Source: Hirsutella rhossiliensis (lineage: Eukaryota; Ascomycota; Sordariomycetes; Hypocreales; Ophiocordycipitaceae). From it: DNA of 64,000 bases. This document shows positions 35,533 to 47,589 of this stretch, piece by piece. The position numbers were made by a program, and so were the translations under genes. Each line of letters begins with the position of its first letter. Positions within the stretch are counted from its first letter, which is position 1. The stretch lies in the NCBI RefSeq assembly GCF_020360975.1, contig NW_025408678.1:1736001-1800000 (forward strand). Reading direction: 5' to 3'. The notes beneath the pieces were generated by a model. The model did no database searches and was not told where the DNA came from. It was given only the letters and a program-made list of their open reading frames with translations.

Positions 35533-37413
35533 ATGCAAAGTGGCATGGACCTCGAAGCTCTCGAGAGGGCATGCACGGTGCGTTTCCCTCCTCGATTCCC
35601 TCAGGCCTTCACGCCCCAGAGCCGCCCAGCGCTCCTCACCAATCGCCTCGTGCCTCCTCGACTGACTTTGCATCTCTCCCAGGCCGACCTTGGTCGTGCT
35701 CGACTCGACGAGTTGCCGCTAAGCAACAAGGAGCTGCGTGGGCCGACGTTTGCCCCGACTCGCAACAACGAGGCCAAGCACATTCCCGCCGTGTTTAAGG
35801 AGACCCTCCGGTCAAAGTGGAGTGGTTTGTCTTCCTTTCATTTACGTCTGTGATCCTTTCGTCGGCTGATAACCACAACAGTCCCCATCCACGACGAGGA
35901 GTCCGAGCAGATGCAAGGCCTCGCAATTGACGACGCGAGGCCCTGGGCCACAAAGAGAGCCCCCAACACCAAAGCTCCTGTAGGCCGATTTGGCAGTCTG
36001 ATTCTGCCAAGTGCGGGTAACGGTTCCTCCCGACAGGCCAAGCCCAACGACGAGAACAAGCCGAAGACCAACCCTGTGGCTTCCCTACTAAAGGCCGTGC
36101 CAGTTGCAGCCCCAGATCCTCCTGCGCCACTCGAACACATAATCTGCAAAGGGGACTGCCAGGTGCAAGGGCTCCAGGGCGCAAGTAACACAATGGTCGA
36201 CTTTGAGATGAAAGTTGACATGCGTACCAACAACGCCTACCTGGTTCTTGTCTTCCCTGGCAATGACCGGCGGGTGCACAATGTCGTAACCCTCAAAGAA
36301 CCAACGATCCAGGATGGATGGTGCATCGTGATGACCAATGATGCGAGCATCGAATATCGCCTGAGGCTTGGGGCTGAGAAGTCCACTCAGTCCCTCAAGA
36401 CATACCTAGAGTGCCTCCGCCTAGCAGTCGTCAGGCAGAACGCCAGGAACGCCATGGCTGGCATCTCGAGCCCGGTAGTGGCTCAACAGGCCGCCCCAAA
36501 AGCCCCAACTATCCCAGAGAAGCCGGCCAAGGCCGAGATTGAACAATTGATCGTCACCTCGATCGCTCCCAGCCTGGCAGCTCCCTCCACTGTCCCCGCC
36601 CCCAATGTGCAAAAGCCGAGTAGCGCAAAGTCGACAACGCACGTCGTCGGACGGGCCACAGGAAACGTGGAAGAGCGTCTCAACTGTCTCATCCGTCGCT
36701 TGATCCCGGGGTTTGCGGGCCGCGAGCTGGGTGAGAAAGAGGCCGAAGGACTAGGCGGCGACTACCTCAATCTCATTCAAATGCTGGAGGGCATGGAACA
36801 CAAGCTGAAGCTCCAACGAAATGACAAAGGCGACCAGGCCCAGTTGCGAAGCCCGTCTCTGGCTTCTCTCAGAGAACTTGAGATTGGCAAGAGCCCGACC
36901 CCGCTTCGATACACCTTGGATGAGATGAAAAGCTTCAACAAAAACACGACGCCACGCACCAAGCGTCTTGGCAGCGCAGGATCACTCTCCAACGAAAACT
37001 CATCGGTAGCGAAAACGACGGCGCCGACCAAGCTCCCAAACTTCTCCGAGTGCCGAGACTGGCTATTTGGCACTTCTAGCAGCACCAAGTCTCCGGCAGA
37101 GGCCACTGACACTCGCACGCCGCAGTCGACGGGCGCGGCTTCCTCGGCTTTCGCCCCTGCGCAGTTGGGCTGGGAAGCTCTTTGTGCGGGGGGTCTCAAA
37201 GAGCCCGTCTCCTCGGCAGAGCCTATGGAGATTGGTAAGCTGGATAGGAAATATTCATTGCGAGATTTGCGGAGAGTTGACCATCAAGATGACGCAGACT
37301 CGACACCGACACCAAGGGTTGCACTGCCTGCCGCCGCGAGCTTTGCAACGATGCCTAGTACTTCACGGAGAGCCCCGCGCCCAGGCCTCGCATCTTCCCG
37401 CTGGGCTCAGTGA
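35533..37413 (+). CDS. Large protein of unknown function with possible PH-like region
   Basis: Exons 35,533-35,577, 35,683-35,824 and 35,882-37,413 (introns 105 and 57 bp, GT-AG) join in frame to 572 residues. An alternative start is the second Met (35,545, MDLEAL). Seen: a charged N-terminal region, then a better-structured segment around residues 150-240 (CQVQGLQGASNTMVDFEMKV..., NNAYLVLVFPGNDRRVHNVV..., WCIVMTNDASIEYRLRLG..., LKTYLECLRLAVVRQ) whose strand-rich pattern ending in a helix could be a PH-like fold. A Pro/Ala-rich linker, a short helical segment (ERLNCLIRRLIPGFAGREL) and a long Ser/Thr-rich disordered C-terminus ending SSRWAQ follow. I do not recognise the family. The downstream gene is convergent, 278 bp away. 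Confidence 0.8.
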
Positions 37414-37691
37414 ACCAGGCCCAAGGTTGAGCATTGCGGGACGTTGGCCTTTGCAGAATGGGGGGTGTGGGACGTCATTCTTCGTGATCTACGGCATGGA
37501 ATTGATCGTGGTTTGCTGGGGGCGGACTTTAGATCGGCAACCCATTCTTTGTGCGAAAGATCAGCTGCCGGGGGAGAGCGCAGGATCATTTCATGCTGAT
37601 TTGTGGTGAGGCAAAGAGGCATGTTTTCTGCAAGTGGACGAAGAGCACGTTTGCAAAGGACGAGATGAAGAGCTGAAATGAATGTTGACGG

Positions 37692-38134
37692 TCATGATGG
37701 GGAATTCAATTTGTGCTGGCATTTACCCTCGTAGATCAGGATCTGCTTACGAGCATCGCCGTCGATAGCCCGATAACTGCCGTCGCTCTGCAGCGTCTTG
37801 ATGAAGTTGAGGGCATCTCGGTATCGCCTGAAGAAGTAAAGCTCCTCAACGGCGTGAAGGACCTCTTGGACGCGCTGCTTGTTGGCAGCTGGGTCGAGAG
37901 ACAGGTTGATGGTTTTGTGAAGCTGTGAACGGGGACAAGGGACAGGCGCGTAAGCACATTGCTGGCCGGTCTTTGGAGGCTTGCACATACCTCGCCGTTT
38001 TCAACCTTGACGCGGTAAGCCTGCTTTACGGCTTGGAATTCGGCTTCTGTTTGGCCAGTGCGGTCTGCTTTTTTGCAGCCGTCGTCGGTATCGGATATTT
38101 CAATATTGAGGATGCCGCCGGCCTCGTCGTCCAT
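37692..38134 (-). CDS. Small TPR-like protein of unknown function
   Basis: Exons 37,991-38,134 and 37,692-37,922 on the - strand, phase-0 intron of 68 bp (gtatgt...ttcacag), give 124 residues starting MDDEAGGILN. An in-frame ATG further upstream at 38,260 would add 42 residues rich in Leu, Arg and Pro that could be a mitochondrial presequence; I prefer the shorter form but cannot decide. The second half (RVQEVLHAVEELYFFRRYRD, ALNFIKTLQSDGSYRAIDGD) has the helix-pair spacing of one or two TPR-like repeats. No family recognised. A gtaaat near the C-terminus (about 37,725) could be another donor, so the end is not certain. Confidence 0.65.
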
Positions 38135-38860
38135 GGCGAAAGGTGTCTTGGGAGTGGTCGCCAGCTCCGTGAAGGATCGAGGAGGATGGAGATGCAACAG
38201 CCTCAACAGGATGGAAGTTGGGAGCTTAGTCATACGGAGCAAGACAGCCCGAACTTTCATCTACCATGACTCCACTGCTTCTCGACCCTGGAGAAGCCTC
38301 AGATTGACGTTACCAGTCAAGGCTCAATTTGGCCTGGAACAAGCGCGCGCTAGGCAGAGCGGCTGCTGGAGTGTCTGTGGGAGCTGGACCCTCGACCGTT
38401 AGCGCCGCCCGTGGTTTCAAACGGTCCGGAACGGCCGAATGCCACGCTTTGTCTCCGGAGTACTGCGAGGCAAGTCGACACTCATTGGATGAGGCCCGGC
38501 TAGGGGGTGCACGCTGCAAGGGGGATAACAGTCACCTGGTCGGGACGGGGACGCACGGCGCAGAGAGTAGCACCGATTTCACAACTTTTCTTGCATTGCC
38601 ATCTCAGAAGCTCACCAAAAAGCCGGCCGCGCTGAACGTTGCTTTGTTTCGCCGACGCAAGGACAAGCTCGGGCCAACAGTTTCGGTGATTCCCTCAAAC
38701 CGGCGGCCTCCTTTGTGCCCGTCTCCCCTCGGCGCAAGTATCTGGGCCTGACTCTGCGTCGGCCAGCAGGGGCCTCGATAACCACCCCTCAATATTCCTA
38801 CGCGAGCATAGTTCACGCGCCTAGGTCTCTTCCGATACCGCACCTGCGCAGCGCATCGCC
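38135..38860. other. Divergent promoter region
   Basis: Upstream region shared by the TPR-like gene (-) and the AhpC/TSA-like gene (+). No further gene seen. Confidence 0.5.
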
Positions 38861-39924
38861 ATGGCGGACCCACGGGAAAACGGCGCGGCAAAGTTGACGT
38901 CACCTGAGACCGACAGGCCAAACGACGCCTCTGCCGCGGCGCCGCGTCGAGAGAGCGATGAGAAGAAGCCGGGGTCGTCGGCCGGAAACTCGCATGCGCC
39001 ATCGACCGCCGTGGACCAGTCCAAGCCCGCCGACTTTGAGGGCGAGCTGTCCACGACCAACGAGCTGCCGTCCCCCGAAACCATCAGCAAGATTGACAAC
39101 TACGTCGTCCTCGACCGGGATGGCCGGACGCACACCTTCCAGAGCCTCTACAGCGGTCGCAATGCCGCGCGCCGAGTGCTGGTCCTCTTTGTGCGACACT
39201 TCTTCTGTGGGGTATGCGTCTTTTTGTCCATCGTGCACATACCTGGTATAGATTGCTAACGGCCATCTGCCACCAGAACTGCCAGGAGTACCTGCGGTCG
39301 CTGTCCGCATCAGTCACTCCCGAAGCCCTGCTGCGGCTGCCCATCAGCACCTTTGTAGTGGTCATCGGCTGTGGCAACCCGTCCCTGATAGACATGTACG
39401 TCGAGACGACAAAGTGCCCCTTTCCCGTCTACACCGACCCGACTGCGTCCCTGTTCAACGAGCTCGGCATGGTCAAGACGCTGGCCCTGGGCCCCAAGCC
39501 CGAGTACATGAGGAGGCCCATGATACGGGGCGTTGTCGAGAGCATCGGCCAGGCCCTGCGATCCGTCCCCAGCGGCATGGCCCTCAAGTCGGGCGACCAC
39601 CGGCAGGTCGGGGGCGAGTTTCTCTTTGAGCCGGTCGATGTCGTGACGCCCGTCGTGACGCCCTTGGACGAGATCCCCAACCCAATGGGCCCCAGCTACG
39701 GCGGACGAGGCGACGAGAACAACGGGCCCATTGAGCCGAAGCGGGTTACGTGGTGCCACCGCATGAAATCGACGCGCGACCACGCCGAGATACCAGAGGT
39801 CATGGAGATCCTGGGGCTGCAGAGCCAGATCCCCGCATCATCCATCAGCGACAAAGACAAGAAGCGCTGGGCCGAGGCGGGGCAGGTGCGCAGGGCTCCG
39901 GGGGCAGTCTGGCCACCCAGATGA
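38861..39924 (+). CDS. AhpC/TSA-like thioredoxin-fold protein (PRXL2/AAED1-like)
   Basis: Exons 38,861-39,211 and 39,277-39,924 (65 bp intron gtatgc...caccag) encode 332 residues. After a ~75-residue disordered acidic N-terminus comes VLDRDGRTHTFQSLYSGR, then VLVLFVRHFFCGNCQEYLRSL, where the redox CxxC (CGNC) spans the splice junction. VVVIGCGNPSLIDMYVETTKCPFPVYTDPTASLFNELGM follows in separate segments, matching the AhpC-TSA_2 type of peroxiredoxin-like fold. A C-terminal extension contains the acidic VMEILGLQ segment. Likely a thiol redox protein; activity not shown. One odd point: the last 16 residues run out of frame with a reading (ending NQLNEANSLS at 39,956) that looks equally protein-like, so the end may carry a frameshift. 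Confidence 0.85.
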
Positions 39925-40274
39925 ACCAGCTCAACGAGGCAAACAGCCTGAGCTAGCCGTGGGCGTGGGCTGGCTGAAGCGGCTGTGGGGCGTTTGGCAT
40001 TTCATGGCAAGCGGGCTTGCACTTGGTTTGTGTCTTGGCTGTAAGCTCGTACGAAGCTCCGTTGAGCGTTCTCGTTAGGCCTGTTGCACAATACGAGTAC
40101 GATGTTTATACGCTGTGTCACGAATCATCTGTAACTTTCCAATATTGCGCCATGGACACGGCATGGGATGGGAGACGCCATACTCGTCTCGCCGTCCGTT
40201 GCAGTTCGTACTCCTTCGCCGGGTGTGACATGGCCGCTTATGGGGTCTACGCTGTCGTATCGCTCATCCCAGCA
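39925..40274. other. 3' region between convergent genes
   Basis: 350 bp between stop codons; no gene seen. Confidence 0.5.
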
Positions 40275-41175
40275 TCATTCATGCACCCAGCTGCCGTCCT
40301 CCCTGCTCTGGATGACCTCGTGGACTTTGAGGCGGCGCGACACGATTTCCCCGCCGTTGACCAGGTCATTCTCCCTCGCCCGCCGATCGCCCTCTTCGAT
40401 ATTCTTGGCGATGCCGGCCCTGACATGCCTCTCACGCAGACGCCTACGGGCAACGTCAAAGTCTACCTCAACAAACCACAGCTCATCCAAAAGGGCCGCA
40501 GCGTCGCGCCACACATCCTCGTCGAGAGCCAGGTAGTTGCCCTCAAGGACGACGATGCGGTGCGTCGGCAGAACGGCGACATCCTCCTCCTTGGGGTCCT
40601 TGATGGCGTGGTCAAACGAGGGCGCGAGGATGGGCGCCGAGCCGGGAGGAGAGGCGGCACGCAGGGCTTGCACCAAGCGCAGAAATTTGGGCGCGTCAAA
40701 GGTAAAGGCGGCGCCGCGGCGGGCGTGGGCGTTGGCTGGGTCGGGCATGGCGTCGAGGGCGGCACGGGTGAGGTGGAAGCCGTCCATGGGGAGGAACGTG
40801 GCCGGCGGAGGATCGGAAGATGCGTGTGAGGCTTGAACGGCGCGGTTATTGAGCTCTCGCGAGACCATCTGGGAGAGCGTCGTCTTGCCTGGGGAGCAGT
40901 CTGGTAAGAAGTTGGGTCGAGGGTAGGTGCCGGCGGTTGAGCGTACCTGAGCCCGGGATGCCGGCGATGCCAATAACTGCAGTGGAGACTTGTTAGTATT
41001 CTATTATATTGTCGTCTCTCGTGTCGAGACTCGTAGACCCGCGGCAGGCTCTGTGTCGGAAGCTCGCCTTCAACAACTCCGCATCCCGGGACCACATACG
41101 TAGGCGCTGGTTTGGGGGCGTGGACTGATACTTGGCCCATGCCTTGTCCACCAGTCGGTGAACCTGGTCTTCCAT
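40275..41175 (-). CDS. P-loop kinase, uridine kinase/Yfh7-like
   Basis: Three exons on the - strand, 41,100-41,175, 40,947-40,976 and 40,275-40,888, with introns of 123 and 58 bp, give 239 residues starting MEDQVHRLVDKAW. The 30 nt middle exon encodes LIGIAGIPGS, and the Walker A motif GIAGIPGSGKTTL is completed only after splicing into exon 3. Further seen: FLPMDGFHLTRAALD (substrate/Mg-binding segment), HRIVVLEGNYLALDE (Walker B-like) and the Arg-rich lid RRRLRERHVRAGI followed by N-D-L-V. This order matches the phosphoribulokinase/uridine kinase group, close to yeast Yfh7 and bacterial fructose-transport-type kinases. The substrate cannot be told from sequence. Divergent from MAP2. Confidence 0.88.
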
Positions 41176-41640
41176 ATTGTTATCTGAGGCGTCTGCTGGT
41201 GCCTCTATGGCAGCATTGTTGACGAAGAGGGACGTTGTGTTGTCAGGTTGGCCTCTAGAGTTAAGCCGAGCCGGACCCCGCCAACCAGCCGGCAATCGCG
41301 GCCCCACCAAGAAGACGTGAATGTCGCGACAAGGCACCCCAATTTAACATCCTTCGCACCCGAGCAGGGTGAATCTTAATAAAAGGACAAAACCACGGTC
41401 AACGAAAGGGGGGCTTTGTATCCAGGACATGGTGTAAAGGCACGCCACGGCAGCTTCAGACTGCCTCGCTAGACCGCGGCATTCGGTGCCTGGCCAGGAG
41501 CGGGCTACGGGGCTGTTTCGCCCTGGGATAGCGGGGTAATTGTCTTATCGAGCGTCGGGCGATGGTCCTTTTTTTGCCTTTTCCAGCTGTCGTCTCCCCG
41601 GCCACTTTCTGCCACGCACCACCACCACAAGCAGCCCAGC
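41176..41640. promoter_or_regulatory. Bidirectional promoter region of P-loop kinase and MAP2
   Basis: 465 bp between two start codons facing away from each other. A pyrimidine-rich stretch (41,567-41,610) precedes the MAP2 start, as is common in strongly expressed fungal genes. No specific factor sites are claimed. Confidence 0.5.
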
Positions 41641-43165
<1,525 letters not shown>

Positions 43166-44215
43166 GTGGTAGCAGATTGACGAGGAAGGGTTTGGAGGAT
43201 GACTACCGAGGAAACCTAGTATTTGTGTATTTAGGGCCGGGGGATAACGCATGCCTACCAAAAAGAGAAGAAAAATCATCGTCATCTCTGGCGGCTTCGT
43301 CCTTTGTCAGAGCCACTCAATTAAGGGTGTCTTGGCATGACACGCGGGCCCGAGACACCGGCATTCCTTGCCGTGGCCAACCGCACAGTCCAAAAGCCTG
43401 ATCTTGTCTCTCGACCGCTGTTCTGAGATTGCGAGGTGCTGCGAACGACGCCGATCGGGTGCATAATCGCTGCAGGCTTATGCAGGCAACAAAGCCAGCC
43501 TGGAGCCACGGGGGAAGGTGAGGGAGGCCCTCGAAGTCTATGGGGAGTGCTTCCGATGACCTTGCGAAGATGCAGGCTGTGTTGATGATGGACTTTTGTG
43601 CGCGGCACAAGTTGTATTGTTAATTCTTCGGACTTAAGAGAGGGGCCTGGGCCGATGCGAAGCGAGGGCATTCAGGCTCCGTGTTGTCTGGCGGAGTACA
43701 CACTTGGTAGCCAGTACGCACACCGTCGGTACGGAGCCGGCCCGGAGAGGGTACAAGGTACCTACTAGCGCCTTAGGCCTCTTGAGTGAGTCTTGCAAGC
43801 ACGACTCGGCCAATCAAAGGCTCGGCTTATCCTCCAGTCCCGGCGCGTTCTCGTGCAGTCTGGACCACTGGGCCTTTTCGGGGTTAGTGATTTCCCGAAG
43901 CGGGATGGTCGGCCCGGTCGTCGCCACTCCGAAAAAACACTCTCCTCCGACAAAGGCCGCTGTTGCTCACATGCATTTTCCATCCCTTTTTCTCCAATCG
44001 GCACAAAACTCAAAACCACCGCGACTCCCGCCTGCCTCGACTGGCTCTTCGCTTGCCCTTCATCAGGCGGCAAGCTATCCTCGACGCGAACCGCCGCTCA
44101 TTCATTAGATGACCACGCCCTCGAGGGCGTTGACGCGATAGACGCGAAGAAAGCCTTCCTCGAGGTCCTCAATTCACAACCCATCGCCCACGACTACGAC
44201 CTCTCGCCCGCAGCC
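43166..44215. other. Intergenic, 1.05 kb
   Basis: Separates MAP2 and the PRELI/MSF1 gene on the same strand. The frame of the downstream gene stays open for about 420 bp upstream of its ATG, but without another suitable ATG; this looks like 5' UTR. No other gene seen. Confidence 0.45.
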
Positions 44216-44779
44216 ATGAAGGTCTTTTCCAACAGCGTCACCTTCGACTACTCGTGGGACGAGGTCTCGACGGCCAACTGGCGCAAGTACGGCCCCTGGA
44301 ACAACAAGTCGGAACACGTCATCGCCGTCGATACCCTGTCGCGCGCCGTCGATCCTGCGACCGGCATCCTGCGGACGGAGCGCCTCATCACCTGCAAGCA
44401 GACGGCGCCCGAATGGCTCAAGACCATCATGGGCAACTCCATGGACGTCAGCCACGTCTACGAGGCCAGCTACGTCGACCCGGCCAGCAAGACCGTCACC
44501 ATGGTCAGCCAGAACCTGACGTGGAGCAACCTCGTCAACGTGCAAGAAGAGGTCGTCTACAAGCCCTTTGGCGACGGCCAGACGCAGTTTCTTCAGAGCG
44601 CCCGCGTCACGGCTCTGTGCGGCGGTTGGCAGCGCATCAAGAACAGCATCGAAGACACCCTCGTCACTCGCTTCAAGGAAAACGCCCTCAACGGCAGGGA
44701 GGGCTTTGAGCGTGTCCTCGAGATGAGCCGCAAGGTTTTTGCCGAGGAAAAGGCGCGGCAACGGGCGCAGGTCATGTGA
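44216..44779 (+). CDS. UPS2: PRELI/MSF1 family lipid-transfer protein (Ups2-like)
   Basis: Single exon, 187 residues starting MKVFSNSVTFDYSWDEV. The whole length is a PRELI/MSF1 domain: ANWRKYGPWN, the HVIAVDTLSRAVD...GILRTERLITCKQ segment, SHVYEASYVDPASKTVTM and SQNLTWSNLVNVQEEVVYK. The N-terminus and ANW-KYPN-like motif are closer to yeast Ups2/Msf1 than to Ups1. These proteins, with an Mdm35-type partner, shuttle phosphatidylserine or phosphatidic acid across the mitochondrial intermembrane space and so set phosphatidylethanolamine or cardiolipin levels. Assignment to Ups2 rather than Ups1 is by inspection only. Confidence 0.93.
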   Translation: MKVFSNSVTFDYSWDEVSTANWRKYGPWNNKSEHVIAVDTLSRAVDPATGILRTERLITCKQTAPEWLKTIMGNSMDVSHVYEASYVDPASKTVTMVSQNLTWSNLVNVQEEVVYKPFGDGQTQFLQSARVTALCGGWQRIKNSIEDTLVTRFKENALNGREGFERVLEMSRKVFAEEKARQRAQVM

Positions 44780-45690
44780 GGCGTTTGACGCACCGTCTGC
44801 GCGTACCACCGGCACACATAACTGCCGCACGATTTCAGGGGCCCCCTTTCAAGCTGACTTTTCCTTTGCTTTCTTCTTTTCCCTCCGTTTTGGCGTTCCG
44901 AGGAGGCAACAAGCCCTGAAGCATTTACAGTTGGCGAGGCGTTCGGAGAGGTTCAAAAAAGCCGAGATGGTTTTATTTCTGCTGCGCATTTCGGGTAGAG
45001 GCGAAAAGAAGACGGGAGACGGTGCTGGGCATGATATACCCATCCGTCCGGTCGAGTGAGTGACGACTAGAAACGCTTAGACGATGCATTTAGAGCCGAA
45101 TGATAGACACAAAGAGTCTTGAACATTTCATGAGGGGCTTATATCGAGTTGGTGCATGGTTTTGTAGCGTCGCCCGCGCATCCGTCATATCCGTCATCTC
45201 CATGTGATCGCCTCGCATGAGAACACGAGTGCCTCAGGAAAATGCGCGGCTGGCTCCAGTGTTCCTACCCATCGCGCGACCGCAGGTGAGCCTTTGTTAC
45301 TTATCGTACTTGCTCGATTCAGGCAAAACAAAAGTAAAAATTATGTCAGCCGCGAGATAAACAGAGCAAGGACATCTGCTTGATATCGAGTAGCCATCTT
45401 TACAAAATGTCAACAAGCGCGGGACACGTCTGCATATACGGTCCGCAGCAGTATCACGTATAAAGCGTCGCTCGAGAGAACATGTCGTTGGGCAAATCAA
45501 CGCACCGTGGCCGTCTCCCTGATTCAGCTCTTGTTCCTTTGCTCGATCTTGCCCTTGAAAATCCACGCGACTCCGGGTATCGTTTTATTAAAACTCGCAC
45601 GCGGAACAGAGACCTGGACCCCTTGTTGGGGTTGAACCTCCGCGCTTCCTCGACGGTATCTTAGCCTCCCCCCCAACACGCCAGAGTATC
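44780..45690. other. Intergenic, start of accessory region
   Basis: 3' flank of UPS2. Two overlapping open frames (45,297-45,566 on -, 45,482-45,664 on +) have no recognisable domains. A poly-C run lies at about 45,667. Confidence 0.4.
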
Positions 45691-45691
45691 A

Positions 45692-45840
45692 CCTAATGTA
45701 AATATCAATCGTGCCTACATCCTTAATGCCGAGCTCCTTTATGGTGACATGCTCTTCGAGCTGCTCCCCGTCAATGTGGACGCTGATGGCCTTATCGGAG
45801 CCGACGGGCCGTTACACCTGGAACCCTGTCACAGGCGTCT
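45692..45840 (-). pseudogene. SUMO-like/Rad60-type domain fragment (tentative)
   Basis: On the - strand about 35 codons read KAISVHIDGEQLEEHVTIKE followed by LGIKDVGTIDIYIR and a stop. The phi-D-G-E-x-L ... phi-x-D-phi-x-phi pattern is that of the C-terminal half of a ubiquitin-like (Rad60/Esc2 SUMO-like) domain. Upstream in the same frame there is a stop, so only a fragment remains. It lies directly before the Helitron helicase relic and may have been captured by it. Confidence 0.4.
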
Positions 45841-45889
45841 CAACCGTCGTCTCCGGCCTCCATGACCGCCGCAGCGCGGATTAACGGCA

Positions 45890-47137
45890 TTACGATCCAC
45901 TCGGTCTACAGGTTCTTTAAGGATTTTAGAGGGCTCCCTATTATTCTTCTATGCGGGGACTTATATTAATTTCGACTGGCATAAGAAAGGTCAATACTTC
46001 TGCCTAGCGCGACCGTGTTATAGGACGAGGGCAGCTCGTTTAGGGCCGAGCAACGCCACCAGAAAGATGGGGCGTACGCGCTATAGAAGAAGTTTATATC
46101 GGTCGTTATGCTAGACGAGCAGATGCGCGCCGCCGGCGAGATGGAGTTACGGAGGCTTCCAAAGCGGATCCAACGAGACGTATAGGATCACGCGGACTTG
46201 GCCCTCCTTAACTTGAAGTGCTATTAATGAGGGCAGGAGGATACCGTAGGAAACGGGCATTACCGTTATGACGCCGCTAAATAAGAACCGGTAGAACCTT
46301 AATATAGAGGCAAGTCTGACGTTCTAGATCTAGCAGCGGTTAACGATGCGTATCTTTGTCTTCGAGCATAAGTAGAAGTAAGGCCAGCCGACGGAGGAAG
46401 AAGCGATTATAATCCTAAACTAGGGCGACGACTGCGTGATACCAGTGCCGGCCGTCTTCATATTCGTGCCGGGGATGCCAGTCGTTAACCTTAAAACCCA
46501 TTGGGAGTTAAAGCTGGTAAACGGTGCTAGCTACACGGTGTTAGAGGTCATTGTCGACAAGTTATACCCAGAGCATCGCATCTCGGCCGATAGTAACGAT
46601 CCACTTCGGGCCGACGGCGGGGGTAATATTAGAGTCGGAAACAAACCCAAGAGTTCTACTTCGTCGGAATGCCACTAGGCACGATCCTATTAACGCCGAT
46701 AAGCGTCAATGTCCCATACCAACGGAAAGACCGTGGCAGTAAAACGACTTCAGCCGAAGAGGCTTGCCGTGCACGTCGGCTTTTGCGTGTACAGACTACA
46801 AGGTGCAGGGCCGGACGTTCAAGGGCGCTGGAGCTGCGCGGCACTAGGACGACAAGCATCGGCGGCCGCGCCGCCCCTCGCAGTGAGACCCGTACAGCTT
46901 GTACGTGCAACTTTCGCGTTGCCGGACGCTTGGCGGCATCGTGCTCGTGTCGAAGGTGAGGGAGGGAGACCTAATTGGGAACCGGGTCCCTGAGGAGATG
47001 ACTGCCACACAGGCCGGTTGGTCGAGGGCGGAGCCGAGACCCCCACGAGCTCAGCCTGTTACATTGTGCTTCGGCTTTTGCGTGTATGGACTATAAAGTT
47101 TATGGTGAGACGCTATTGCGGGCGGCGCTCGAGTTGC
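45890..47137 (+). pseudogene. Helitron PIF1-type helicase relic, partly RIPped
   Basis: The C-terminal helicase part of a fungal Helitron Rep-helicase can be followed across frames: AxxKKFISVVMLDEQMRAAG-like (46,080-46,140), PAVFIFVPGMPVV (46,447-46,488), LKLVNGASYTVLEVIVDK (46,511-46,564), ILLTPISV (46,684-46,707), TDYKVQGRT-like (46,792-46,820) and YVQLSRCRTLGGIVLVSKVRE (46,899-46,964). TG-to-TA and CA-to-TA changes are moderate, much weaker than in 1-20,180, and there are several indels. A second partial copy of the 46,775-46,835 segment occurs at 47,070-47,137. No intact Rep domain or Helitron ends were found. Confidence 0.7.
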
Positions 47138-47274
47138 GGTGCATATCGCTGTGAGCGCGATGTCTTCTCAAGAGCAAGGGATCACAACCACTAGAGTGCC
47201 AAGCTGCAAGTCGCCAATTATTTGATTTGGTTGCGCTACTATAAGAAACAGTTCTCCCGGGTGCTATCATGCAT

Positions 47275-47589
47275 TTAAAGAAGACCGGGGATAAGAACCC
47301 CGCCCAGGAGACCACCCTTCTTCCCCCCCTTCTTGCCACCGCCAGTCAAACTGCCAAGGCTATCGGTGAGGCCACCCAATCCACCAGGGGCATCAGCAAC
47401 AGTATCGCGCTTGTGTAGCGAGTCCATGAACTTGTCAAAGGTGTTCAGTTCATCTTGGCTGAGGCCGAGGGCGTTCTTGTTGTCGTGAAGGATCTCGATG
47501 GCCTTCATCTGTCGCTCATCAACCATGATAGCAGGGGCAGCGAGAGCACTGGCAAGGAGGGCGGCCACGGTAACAAAGGTGTACTTCAT
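47275..47589 (-). CDS. Secreted precursor with Kex2 site and Gly/Lys-rich C-terminal peptide
   Basis: Single exon on the - strand, 104 residues from the ATG at 47,589; the frame is open further upstream but the signal peptide begins here. Seen: signal peptide MKYTFVTVAALLASALAA, an acidic/hydrophilic pro-region (DERQMKAIEILHDNKNALGL), a dibasic KR at residues 60-61 suited to Kex2, then a 43-residue peptide without Cys, rich in Gly and Leu with a KKGGKKGG cationic stretch and a hydrophobic end. The layout is that of a processed secreted peptide; the tail resembles glycine-rich membrane-active peptides in composition only. No family recognised. CT-rich sequence precedes the ATG in the 5' leader. 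Confidence 0.75.
   Translation of the reverse strand: MKYTFVTVAALLASALAAPAIMVDERQMKAIEILHDNKNALGLSQDELNTFDKFMDSLHKRDTVADAPGGLGGLTDSLGSLTGGGKKGGKKGGLLGGVLIPGLL

Noticed and set aside
43793..44215. 140-residue N-terminal extension of the PRELI/MSF1 protein
   Set aside because: No ATG in the extension, and the family starts exactly at the Met at 44,216.
45597..45650. Possible - strand tRNA (ggttcaacccc resembling a T-arm)
   Set aside because: No D-arm, anticodon stem or acceptor pairing could be built around it.
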